Source of the DNA: Dyadobacter sp. CY347
GTDB taxonomy: Bacteria > Bacteroidota > Bacteroidia > Cytophagales > Spirosomataceae
DNA length: 64,000 nt
Assembly: GCF_021502655.1 (NCBI RefSeq)
Contig: NZ_JAKFFT010000008.1
Span: 248,001-312,000, forward strand
Direction of reading: 5' to 3'
Shown: positions 15,627-23,416 of the stretch, piece after piece
Layout of the letters: each line of letters opens with the position of its first letter
Numbering within the stretch: the first letter of the stretch is position 1
Translations under genes and position numbers: made by a program
The notes under the pieces: generated by a model
What the model was told of the DNA's origin: nothing
Database searches by the model: none
Seen by the model: the letters and a program-made list of their open reading frames with translations, nothing else

Positions 15627-18143
15627 TTAACGGAAAAAAATTTTCACTGGTCCTAACAAGGCAGACGGCATCGGCTCCCATTTTGTCGCATCAAACTTTT
15701 TATAAGTGATATCGACAATGTTAATGTCGTGAAATTTTTTCCAATCAGGCTTTTGCGTATCCCTGAGGCGCATATAATTGGCTGAAAGATTCGTCACCTC
15801 AATTTCAAGCACATTATCCTGTGGTTTGAGCTTATCCGTGAAGCTTAGCTGAAAAGGAATGCTCCAAGCCGTTCCTATGGGCTTACCATTCAGTTTTACA
15901 GCGGCCACTTCTCTCACATCGCCCAGATCCAGAATTCTAACAGCACTTTTCAGCAGATTATCCGGGCAATCAAAGTGAACTTCATATCTGGCTGTCCCTG
16001 AAAAATAAACCGCTGAATCAGGCAGGTTTGTCCAGGTTTTGAGGTCGTTAAATTTTGCCGGGGGCGGGATCGAAGGTCTTCCTTTTAGAAATTTCAGATT
16101 CCAATTGCCTTTTATTTCAAATTGCTTGTCTGCCATGTTAACCTTTTCTGAGCCTGTATTTTTTGCTGTTTCTCTCAGAAAACATGACTGTCCCGGTAGA
16201 AGCATCAAGTAAATCGCTGCTCCGTTTTGCGGGACTGGCTTCCAGGAAGCATTTTCATCCATTGCCTTCAGTTGTTCAAATCCGCCAGCATTGTTAATAT
16301 TAATCCAGCCTTCCTTAAACTGGTCAGCCAAATTGCTGATAAAGTAAAGTCGCTTGTTGTCCGGTGTTTTTTTACGAATAAATGTCAAGCCTTTTTCTGA
16401 AAACGATTCCCGAAGTGCTCCGCTTACCAGCAGCTCTTTTTCAAAATCACTTGAAATTCGAACATTCCTTTCTTCTTTTAACTTTGCTAATGCATCCTGG
16501 AAGTTGTTTTGCTTTTTCGAATGAGCAGCGTATCCCGTTGATTTTTCCGGCAAGTGGTTTTGAAAAATGATTTTTGCTCCGTTTGTAGCAAGTCGTTGTA
16601 ATTCCTTTAATGTTTCCTCAGGCATATAAGTGCTCGCCGGAATGATCATGGATTTATAAACCGCACTCCCACTGGTGAGATTACCATTGCTATCCAATTT
16701 CAGGCGTTGCAACTGCAAATCCGAAACATAATCAAACCCAAAACCCTTTTTCCAAAGCTGCTGCGCGAGCTTACCAAATGGCAGATCCAGAAGCCAGCGA
16801 TCCACATGATGCACTTCCAGTAAATGCACATTCCCGGATGACTTCGCCTTCGTCACCCAGAGGTCATGAATCGGAAAATAAATCAGTACATCATTGTCCG
16901 CTTTGCTGTTTTGAAGCAGTTCCTGACAGCGCTGTACGTACTTATTTAGCAAAGAAATGTGCATAGCGAAATGTGAGGTCGATCCAAAGTTCGTGGAGGC
17001 ATAAAATAACCAGCCCGGATACTGCTCCTGCGCAGGCGAGTAAGTACTTCCGTGATAAAAAACGTGGTTAATGCCTGCCGTAAAGAGCTCGTCGATCTGT
17101 GGCTTAATCTGTGACAATGAAACTTTAAAATGGTTTGCAAGCCACGTTCCGGTTTCCGAGCTCACCAGTTTCTTACCAGAAAAATGCGCTGCCGAAGAAG
17201 CAAATTTCATTGCCAACGGATCAGGAGTTCCAAATTGGTCGATGGAATAATCGGGATCAATGCGGAGCCCGGGAATGGAAAATCGGCTGGTGCCGAAAGA
17301 TTCAGTTTCCGGAATGTCTGCCGCATCGTACAGGTCAAGCAAATTGCCAGGCGAGCCATGCGCCTGATATCTTGTTAGAAACCCATGTTTCGTGCTCCAA
17401 TCTGTCCACGGCTTGGCATAGCGCTCTCTTAGCAGCTCCGACAATGTTTGGTGATAGTCAATCCGAACCAGTTCCGAGCCGGCTTTGCCAGTTGAGTCTG
17501 ATAGTAATGCTAGATTTTCACCGAGGTCATAACCCCGCCGTTTTTCAAATTCTTGCAAAAAATCGTCCGTCCAGTTAGCCCCGTATGCCTCATAGGAATC
17601 ATTATACATGGAGCGGGGCAAATCTTTCTTTCCTGCAAAAGCAGAATCAAATCTTGTAAGATAACGTGACATTGCGGTTGCATGAAATGGATCCAGGACC
17701 AGTCCTTCGCCACCCGGCGCAGCGCGTTTCACTTTTTGTTTGGTAGGCTCAACTAATAATGCATTGTTTTTGAAAGTCATATTTTTTGCTCCAAACTCCG
17801 GCGAAACATTAGGCCCGCCAAATGGCCAGCCCGTTCCTGTTGTTACATCTACTCCCAATCCAAGCCGCTTACCCTCACGAACTGTATGCTGCATCAGATC
17901 CAGCCACTTCGGTGTCAGGAAAGGAACCGACTGCGACTCATAACCTTTCACTTCGTAGATCGGGATAATGTGCACGCCCCCAACTCCCGATTTCTGAAAG
18001 TATTCTAATTGCGTCGTAATGTCCTTTTTATTGACTGCGCTGCCCATCCACCACCAGAAAGTCCATGGTTTTGCTGTGGAAATAGTTTGTGCATTTGTCA
18101 AGGCACCATTCAGAAGCAATATGAGTAAAAGTAACAGTCGCAT
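15627..18143 (-). CDS. Secreted GH106-like glycoside hydrolase (putative alpha-L-rhamnosidase)
   Basis: 838 aa with a signal peptide (residues 1-18, cleavage near TNAQT). The N-terminal block PWTFWWWMGSAV...ITTQLEYFQKSGVGGVHIIP and the stretch VDVTTGTGWPFGGP are characteristic of the GH106 / BNR-like 'glycosyl hydrolase' family that includes alpha-L-rhamnosidases. A C-terminal beta-sandwich (about 690-820, with YEVHFDCP and LGDVREVAAVKLNGK) resembles the galactose-binding domain of GH2-type enzymes. At 838 aa it is shorter than many GH106 enzymes. No SusC/SusD or other carbohydrate genes are adjacent, so the substrate is uncertain. Confidence 0.75.
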   Translation of the reverse strand: MRLLLLLILLLNGALTNAQTISTAKPWTFWWWMGSAVNKKDITTQLEYFQKSGVGGVHIIPIYEVKGYESQSVPFLTPKWLDLMQHTVREGKRLGLGVDVTTGTGWPFGGPNVSPEFGAKNMTFKNNALLVEPTKQKVKRAAPGGEGLVLDPFHATAMSRYLTRFDSAFAGKKDLPRSMYNDSYEAYGANWTDDFLQEFEKRRGYDLGENLALLSDSTGKAGSELVRIDYHQTLSELLRERYAKPWTDWSTKHGFLTRYQAHGSPGNLLDLYDAADIPETESFGTSRFSIPGLRIDPDYSIDQFGTPDPLAMKFASSAAHFSGKKLVSSETGTWLANHFKVSLSQIKPQIDELFTAGINHVFYHGSTYSPAQEQYPGWLFYASTNFGSTSHFAMHISLLNKYVQRCQELLQNSKADNDVLIYFPIHDLWVTKAKSSGNVHLLEVHHVDRWLLDLPFGKLAQQLWKKGFGFDYVSDLQLQRLKLDSNGNLTSGSAVYKSMIIPASTYMPEETLKELQRLATNGAKIIFQNHLPEKSTGYAAHSKKQNNFQDALAKLKEERNVRISSDFEKELLVSGALRESFSEKGLTFIRKKTPDNKRLYFISNLADQFKEGWININNAGGFEQLKAMDENASWKPVPQNGAAIYLMLLPGQSCFLRETAKNTGSEKVNMADKQFEIKGNWNLKFLKGRPSIPPPAKFNDLKTWTNLPDSAVYFSGTARYEVHFDCPDNLLKSAVRILDLGDVREVAAVKLNGKPIGTAWSIPFQLSFTDKLKPQDNVLEIEVTNLSANYMRLRDTQKPDWKKFHDINIVDITYKKFDATKWEPMPSALLGPVKIFFR

Positions 18144-18223
18144 AATTCCAGGTTTCTCTTTAAAGGCATTGAAATGCTTTTCTACGCCCCGTGCGAATAT
18201 TATTTACGCATTGGATTGGACAT

Positions 18224-18250
18224 AAAAAAAGCGAAGCTGATCGCTTCGCT
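18224..18250 (-). terminator. Terminator of the respiratory operon
   Basis: Perfect 8-bp stem AGCGAAGC/GCTTCGCT (18230-18237 with 18243-18250), a 5-nt loop, and seven T residues on the minus strand. It is 23 bases past the stop of the last gene and closes the roughly 16.7-kb act-cox operon. Confidence 0.9.
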
Positions 18251-18272
18251 ATACATATCACTAACTTAAATC

Positions 18273-18554
18273 TTAGCCTTGAAAAGCCTGCTTCACACGG
18301 GAAGCGATAAACTGGCGTTCCTCCAAATTCTTCCTGCTATTTCGATACCACAGATAACCAATAACACCTACCAATAAGTAAGGCATTACAAAAAGAAACA
18401 TGATACCGGTGTTCAGCCCTACGCCAACATTATTCCGGCCATTGCCCATGGAACTTTCCACAGATCCGCGGCACATAGCACATTGCGCCCACGTGTCCAC
18501 GCCGGAAAGCACAAACAGCATTATAAAACCAAATATGATCTTAAAATTTTTCAT
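18273..18554 (-). CDS. Small CxxC membrane protein of the oxidase operon, unknown function
   Basis: 93 aa. A signal peptide or first membrane segment (about residues 5-23) is followed immediately by QCAMCRGSV, a CxxC pair at the start of the mature protein, on the outer face. A membrane helix (about 45-67, MFLFVMPYLLVGVIGYLWY) and a short charged cytosolic tail follow. It overlaps the DUF420 gene by 4 bases (ATGA) and is last in the operon after a SCO-like copper protein. A role in copper or heme handling for the oxidase is an inference from the CxxC pair and the neighbours; I know of no assigned function. Confidence 0.8.
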   Translation of the reverse strand: MKNFKIIFGFIMLFVLSGVDTWAQCAMCRGSVESSMGNGRNNVGVGLNTGIMFLFVMPYLLVGVIGYLWYRNSRKNLEERQFIASRVKQAFQG

Positions 18555-19090
18555 ACGTAATAAGGACTAATCATCAGATAAACCACAACACCGCTGATAC
18601 TCACATAAAGCCAGATCGGCAAAGCCCATTTCACAGCCTTTCTGTGTTCAATGATCTGGTTGGTATAACCAAAATATACAGCACGCAATACAAACCAAAC
18701 GACCACAATCGACAATGTAATGTGAGAAATCAGTAAAAAGTAATAGATCGGCCTCACAAAACCTTCACCACCAAAAGGTGTTGATTTATTCGAAATGTGG
18801 TACAAAATATAACATACCAAAAAAACGGCACCCAACAGAAATGCACCTGTCATCGACCTCCGGTGTCCTTTAATGTTATTGTTTTTGACAAAATAAAATC
18901 CTGCTATCAAAAAAACTGCTGTCAGCGTATTGATCACGCCGATAACATGGGGCAAAACCTTCGTCCAGGCGCCTAATTCAACTTTTTGGCGAATACCTAA
19001 CAATGCTGCAACTGCAATGGGAATAGCAATGGCAAGAATATTGATAATGCGCTCGTATTTGGGTTTCTTTTCTAAAACTAATGTTGCCAT
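18551..19090 (-). CDS. DUF420 family membrane protein
   Basis: 179 aa with five predicted membrane helices (about residues 15-34, 45-67, 80-98, 117-140, 155-175) and conserved histidines near helix ends (HVIG, HRRS, LYHIS, SHITLS, EHRKAVKW). This matches the DUF420 (YozB-like) family, which often accompanies cytochrome oxidase genes. The function is unproven; cofactor insertion or assembly is suspected from context. It starts 2 bases after the SCO-like gene. Confidence 0.8.
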   Translation of the reverse strand: MATLVLEKKPKYERIINILAIAIPIAVAALLGIRQKVELGAWTKVLPHVIGVINTLTAVFLIAGFYFVKNNNIKGHRRSMTGAFLLGAVFLVCYILYHISNKSTPFGGEGFVRPIYYFLLISHITLSIVVVWFVLRAVYFGYTNQIIEHRKAVKWALPIWLYVSISGVVVYLMISPYYV

Positions 19091-19092
19091 AA

Positions 19093-19722
19093 CTATGGGT
19101 TAGCACTTGCTTTTTTCTCGTAATTCAAAATTTTCAATTCTGCCATCAGGCGATCAATCTCCTCAGGATCGGCTCCATTATAATAGCCTCTTGTGTAGCC
19201 TTTGCTGTCTATCAACATTAACCTGCTTTCCAGCGGATAAAGTTCAGATCTTCGTTGTGATGACGCTGATTCTAAATTGAGTAATGTTTCTGCTTCTGTA
19301 TTAGTAGCTTTCAATGTCTTCCAGCCCTTCGTACCCAGCTCACTTGGATATGCTGAAGCAGCAGATAAATTGTCCTCTAAAAGCGTTGTAATGCTTAAAC
19401 GATTTGTCTCACTGCGCATATCATAAATCCTTTTCAGGTTGGATAGCACGAGCTTACAAGTATCTGCGCATTCTTTTGGTAAAAAACTGACTACTGTAAT
19501 GTCATTTTCAAGCGGATGTTTTCCAGATGCAAGCTGCAATTCTGAGCGTTTTTGAAAAACTGTGTCGCCATTTACTATTTGAACTTGGCCATTGCTATCC
19601 AATTCAGGGTTGAAATAGGGAAGATCATAATGATTGGTGGCAAAAAGCCTGAGCAGTACAAAAATCAAAGCCGGTATTACTAATGTTACGATCAGTAATC
19701 CGGCCTTGGGAAAATTTTTCAT
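19093..19722 (-). CDS. SCO1/SenC-like copper chaperone, atypical
   Basis: 209 aa from the ATG at 19720-19722; a GTG two codons upstream is less likely. An N-terminal membrane anchor (about 9-27) is followed by a thioredoxin-like domain with CADTC (Cys85 and Cys89), the CxxxC copper site of SCO proteins that load the CuA centre of cytochrome oxidase subunit II. The conserved copper-ligand histidine near the C-terminal third is not obvious: the region reads SRLMLIDSKGYTRGYYNG. It may therefore be a redox rather than a metallochaperone variant. It lies in the oxidase operon. Confidence 0.75.
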   Translation of the reverse strand: MKNFPKAGLLIVTLVIPALIFVLLRLFATNHYDLPYFNPELDSNGQVQIVNGDTVFQKRSELQLASGKHPLENDITVVSFLPKECADTCKLVLSNLKRIYDMRSETNRLSITTLLEDNLSAASAYPSELGTKGWKTLKATNTEAETLLNLESASSQRRSELYPLESRLMLIDSKGYTRGYYNGADPEEIDRLMAELKILNYEKKASANP

Positions 19723-19731
19723 GTGCACTAT

Positions 19732-20061
19732 TTAATCAAATACTGCTTCAAATATTGCATTTCCTTCCAACATTAAAGCCAAGATCAGCCAGGCTACAAA
19801 GATAACAGGAACAAGAATTGACCAGATCAACGACTTGGTTTCGTGCTTTAAGTGCATAAACTCACCAACGATGTAAAATGCTTTCACAATCGTCATCACA
19901 ATGAAAATAGTGATTTTCAAAATTCCGTGAGGCACTGTGAATGCGACAAGGAATTCGACAGCGGTAAGGATAAGAAGGATCCAAAATGTTTTCCAGATTG
20001 CTTTGCGTTGCTCAGCACCAGCGTTTGGATCCTGATTATGAATATGGTGTACTTCCGACAT
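19732..20061 (-). CDS. Cytochrome c oxidase subunit IV
   Basis: 109 aa with three membrane helices (about residues 24-43, 48-68, 78-99) and the conserved VGEFMHLKHE between helices 2 and 3, typical of prokaryotic COX4 (CyoD/CtaF-like). A small structural subunit downstream of two subunit III genes. Confidence 0.85.
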   Translation of the reverse strand: MSEVHHIHNQDPNAGAEQRKAIWKTFWILLILTAVEFLVAFTVPHGILKITIFIVMTIVKAFYIVGEFMHLKHETKSLIWSILVPVIFVAWLILALMLEGNAIFEAVFD

Positions 20062-20091
20062 TTGATTAGGAATTAATATTATTGGATGATT

Positions 20092-20862
20092 TTAAACCAG
20101 ATAAAAGAATGTAAATACGAATACCCACACTAAATCTACAAAGTGCCAGTAAAGTCCTACTTTCTCCACCATCTCGTAGCTTCCTCTTTTATCATAAAAA
20201 CCTGTGGCTGTACGGAAGAAAATCAGAATGTTCAAGATAACACCGCTAAATACGTGCGTTCCGTGGAAGCCTGTGATAAAGAAAAAGAAGTCAGCAAATG
20301 CAGGAGGTCCGTATTGATTTTCTGTCAGGTTCGCCCCGAAAATCGTTTTGTCCACCCAGGTTCCGTTTTCAATTACTTTCATCACGCTACCTGTATCCGT
20401 ACCATGAATAAAGTGAGCCCATTCCCAAGCCTGGCAGCCCAGGAAAGTAAATCCGCCCAGGATTGTCCAAAGCATATATTTTTCAACATTGGCACGATCC
20501 ATCCGGTGACCTGCTTCTACTGCAAGAACCATCGTCACGCTGCTCGCGATCAGGATGAATGTCATAATCCCTACAAAAACCAGGGGAAGGGAAATTCCGT
20601 GAAGGAAAGGCACTGCCTCGTACACCTTCTCAGGAATCGGCCAATACATGTTTGAAAATGTAAAGTCCTCCACGTTTCCGGAAAATGCCGGAAAGGCGAA
20701 CCGTGCTGTACCGTAGGCAACGAGCAGGGCTGAGAAAGTAAAGGTATCCGAGATAAGGAAAAACCACATCATCAGTTTACCATAACTAGCTCTCATAGGC
20801 TCAATTCCCCCCATCCACATTTTGGGTTCTACCGCGCCAGGTGTTGTTACATTTGCAGCCAT
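20092..20862 (-). CDS. Cytochrome c oxidase subunit III
   Basis: 256 aa, a multi-helix membrane protein of the COX3 family. Conserved elements are LMMWFFLISDTFTFSALL near the N-terminus, GCQAWEWAHFI mid-protein, and FFFITGFHGTHVFSGVI followed by YWHFVDLVWVFVFTFFYLV at the C-terminus. Subunit III stabilises subunit I and proton uptake. The adjacent gene is a second, shorter member of the same family. Confidence 0.93.
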   Translation of the reverse strand: MAANVTTPGAVEPKMWMGGIEPMRASYGKLMMWFFLISDTFTFSALLVAYGTARFAFPAFSGNVEDFTFSNMYWPIPEKVYEAVPFLHGISLPLVFVGIMTFILIASSVTMVLAVEAGHRMDRANVEKYMLWTILGGFTFLGCQAWEWAHFIHGTDTGSVMKVIENGTWVDKTIFGANLTENQYGPPAFADFFFFITGFHGTHVFSGVILNILIFFRTATGFYDKRGSYEMVEKVGLYWHFVDLVWVFVFTFFYLV

Positions 20863-20872
20863 TGAAAAAGTA

Positions 20873-21460
20873 TTAATTAAAAGTCAATAAAAAAACAAAA
20901 AGGTATAACCAAAGTAAATCTAGAAAATGCCAGTAAGTGGCACAGATCTGAATGCGTCTTAAATTTTTGGCGTGCACTTTCAACCGAAACGCCGCTGTCA
21001 AAGAATAAAGCAATACAATTAATCCGCTGATAATGTGGAAACCGTGCAATCCAGTGAATACATAAAAAAACGAACCAGACGGGTTTCCAACGAAATAAAC
21101 ATTCATGGCAACCAGCTCTTTCCAGCCTTCAAACTGCATCCAAAGGAACACCAGACCGAGTACAAAAGTAATAGAAATTGCTATTTTCAATTCTTTGAAC
21201 TGATCTTTTTTTGCCGAAAAGAAAGCCCATTGCATTGCTGCGCTGCTAATTAAAAGAACACCCGTGCTATACCAGAAAATTTTTGGCATTGCGAATTCCA
21301 GCCAGTTCCCCTCGGCCCTTCTCACAAGATATGCGCTTGATTGAGAAGCAAATAACATGATAATGCTAACCAAAAACAGCCACAGAATGAATTTCATTGG
21401 ATCCATAGCCAAGGTTTCCTGTGGTTCTTTTTCTACTTTATACTGCTGAACACTTTCCAT
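20873..21460 (-). CDS. Cytochrome c oxidase subunit III-like protein, second copy
   Basis: 195 aa from the ATG at 21458-21460 (a GTG two codons earlier is possible). Five membrane helices with the COX3 signatures TGLHGFHIISGLI and YWHFLDLLWLYLFVFL. It is shorter than the neighbouring subunit III and lacks its large extra loop. Two COX3-type genes in tandem suggest both subunits belong to one oxidase. Confidence 0.9.
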   Translation of the reverse strand: MESVQQYKVEKEPQETLAMDPMKFILWLFLVSIIMLFASQSSAYLVRRAEGNWLEFAMPKIFWYSTGVLLISSAAMQWAFFSAKKDQFKELKIAISITFVLGLVFLWMQFEGWKELVAMNVYFVGNPSGSFFYVFTGLHGFHIISGLIVLLYSLTAAFRLKVHAKNLRRIQICATYWHFLDLLWLYLFVFLLTFN

Positions 21461-21479
21461 TTTCACTGATTTTTCATTT

Positions 21480-22373
21480 TCACAATTTATCCAACAAAAA
21501 CGCGATCTGAACGATTGGCAAATATATAAACGATCCGAACATCAATTGCTTTGCCGTTTTATCCGTGCAAGTGCGCATTAAGTGGAATGTTTGGGCCAAA
21601 AACAGAACGCCAAAAACCGTAGCAACAAAAGCCGAATTGATACCTGTCATACCCAATTCATAGGGCAGCCAGCCAATCGGCAAAAGAAATACGGTATAAA
21701 TCATTATTTGCAAGGTCGTATTAATATCCTTCAAGCCATTGGCGGGAAGTAATTTGAACCCTGCTCTCTTATAATCTTCATCAAGCACCCACGCAATCGC
21801 CCAGAAATGGGGAAACTGCCAAAAGAATTGAATGGCAAATAAGATTCCTGGTTCTAAACCGAAATGATCTGTGGCAGCAACCCACCCAATCATTGGAGGA
21901 AATGCGCCTGGAAAAGCGCCTACAAAAACCGCTATCGGCCCAACTCTCTTTAATGGTGTGTAAACAAAGCCGTAAAGAACAAGTGATAGAAGCGAAATCA
22001 AACCTGTGCTCAGGTTGAATACTAACACAAAAATCGCCAGCGACACAATTCCTAAAAACACGGCCCAGATAATCGCCTGGTCTACTGTGATCCGGCCACT
22101 AGGCAATGGTCGGTTCGCAGTTCTTTTCATTAGCCTATCAAAATCCTTTTCCAGAATTTGATTGATGATGTTCGCCGCTCCTGTAATCCCTATCGATGCA
22201 ATGATGAAAAGGATCAATTTTCCTGTTTCAACTTCCTTAGCACCCAGGCAGTAACCCATTGCACCAGAAAATGCAATCAGCGATGCCAACCTGAATTTCA
22301 ATAACTCAAATAAAACGCCTATCCGCTCTCTTAACTTCCCAACGCCTCCTAAGCTTCCCTCAGCTGATATCAT
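21480..22373 (-). CDS. ctaB: Protoheme IX farnesyltransferase (heme O synthase)
   Basis: 297 aa, a UbiA-family prenyltransferase with about nine membrane helices. The first Asp-rich site is NIINQILEKDFDRLMKRT (near residues 87-104) with RPLPSG after it; the second is DEDYKRAGFKLLP (near 198-210). It attaches farnesyl to heme B to give heme O, which the adjacent CtaA converts to heme A for the oxidase. Confidence 0.95.
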   Translation of the reverse strand: MISAEGSLGGVGKLRERIGVLFELLKFRLASLIAFSGAMGYCLGAKEVETGKLILFIIASIGITGAANIINQILEKDFDRLMKRTANRPLPSGRITVDQAIIWAVFLGIVSLAIFVLVFNLSTGLISLLSLVLYGFVYTPLKRVGPIAVFVGAFPGAFPPMIGWVAATDHFGLEPGILFAIQFFWQFPHFWAIAWVLDEDYKRAGFKLLPANGLKDINTTLQIMIYTVFLLPIGWLPYELGMTGINSAFVATVFGVLFLAQTFHLMRTCTDKTAKQLMFGSFIYLPIVQIAFLLDKL

Positions 22374-22390
22374 TACTAAACTATTTATTT

Positions 22391-23416
22391 CTAAACCGTA
22401 CTTTTCACTAAATGAATATCGGACGAATATCTCAGATACTTATTCCCATTGACCACCAGCCATATCACAAATTGAAGTCCGATCAACAGGATTGCAAATG
22501 TAAGGTGTAAAGGCTGCGCAAATGGCGGCACTCCGAAATAAGCCATTATAACGCCGGTGGCAATTTCAAGGATCAATATCCAAAAGCAAGCCATCGCGAT
22601 CCTTCCTGCTATCGAATACCTTCCTTCCGCTTTAAAAATTTTGTTGATCCAAAAAAGGTTTACAACAAACACTAATATCGAAAAGGACCTGTGTATGTAA
22701 AAGTTCAGGCCTAATTCATCGATCCACTGACTCCTTGCCTGGTAACCTAATCGATGTATAACTTCATCCATTGCCTCTCTTACCTGAGTTCCAAGCAAGA
22801 TCTGAATTAAGGATAATGTTATGACCACAACGCCAATCCCACCAATTGCCTTCTTGCTTGTCTCCTTTAACTTTAAAATGTTACCAGCATGCGCTGACCA
22901 TGTATAAAGAAACAAAAGCAAAAATACGATCACAATGGCCAACAGCATATGGAGCGTAACAACAATTGGCAACAATTCAAAGGACACAACTTTGGCACCC
23001 AGCCACCCCTGAAATCCTACCAAAATGAACGCTGACAAACTGTAATAAAAGATACGCTTGTTACCGGATCTGACGAAAGGTATAGAGGCCAACAGGGTAA
23101 GAAAAATCATGATCCCCGTAAAAGCGCCGAGAAGTCTGTTCACATATTCAATCCAGGTTTTCACGGGATTAAATTCTACCTCGCCTTTGAGCTTAGCGCC
23201 GTAAAGTTCTTTGTAATTGGCTGGTAATTCTGAAATTTCAGTCGGTGGAACCCATCGTCCGAAGCATCTGGGCCAATCCGGGCAACCCATTCCAGCACCC
23301 GTGCTCCTCACTACCCCACCCGCTATTATAAGGAAATAGAGTACAATGACAGTATTCAAGGCCAACCGACGGAACCGTCGGTTGGCCTTGATATCAATGT
23401 GCGTTGAACTGGTCAT
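22391..23416 (-). CDS. ctaA: Heme A synthase
   Basis: 341 aa from the ATG at 23414-23416; a TTG six codons upstream is less likely. Eight membrane helices. The N-terminal signature GGVVRSTGAGMGCPDWPRCFG with a Cys pair, plus histidines in helices (TLHMLLA, YIHRSFS, LHLTFA) that bind the two hemes, identify COX15/CtaA. It oxidises heme O to heme A. Its start overlaps the 3' end of coxI by 23 bases. Confidence 0.94.
   Translation of the reverse strand: MTSSTHIDIKANRRFRRLALNTVIVLYFLIIAGGVVRSTGAGMGCPDWPRCFGRWVPPTEISELPANYKELYGAKLKGEVEFNPVKTWIEYVNRLLGAFTGIMIFLTLLASIPFVRSGNKRIFYYSLSAFILVGFQGWLGAKVVSFELLPIVVTLHMLLAIVIVFLLLFLYTWSAHAGNILKLKETSKKAIGGIGVVVITLSLIQILLGTQVREAMDEVIHRLGYQARSQWIDELGLNFYIHRSFSILVFVVNLFWINKIFKAEGRYSIAGRIAMACFWILILEIATGVIMAYFGVPPFAQPLHLTFAILLIGLQFVIWLVVNGNKYLRYSSDIHLVKSTV

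Noticed and set aside
17135..17578. 147-codon plus-strand frame
   Set aside because: Antisense to the GH106-like gene, whose reading frame is well supported.
20143..20655. 170-codon plus-strand frame
   Set aside because: Antisense to the subunit III gene; basic, cysteine-rich composition typical of a shadow frame.
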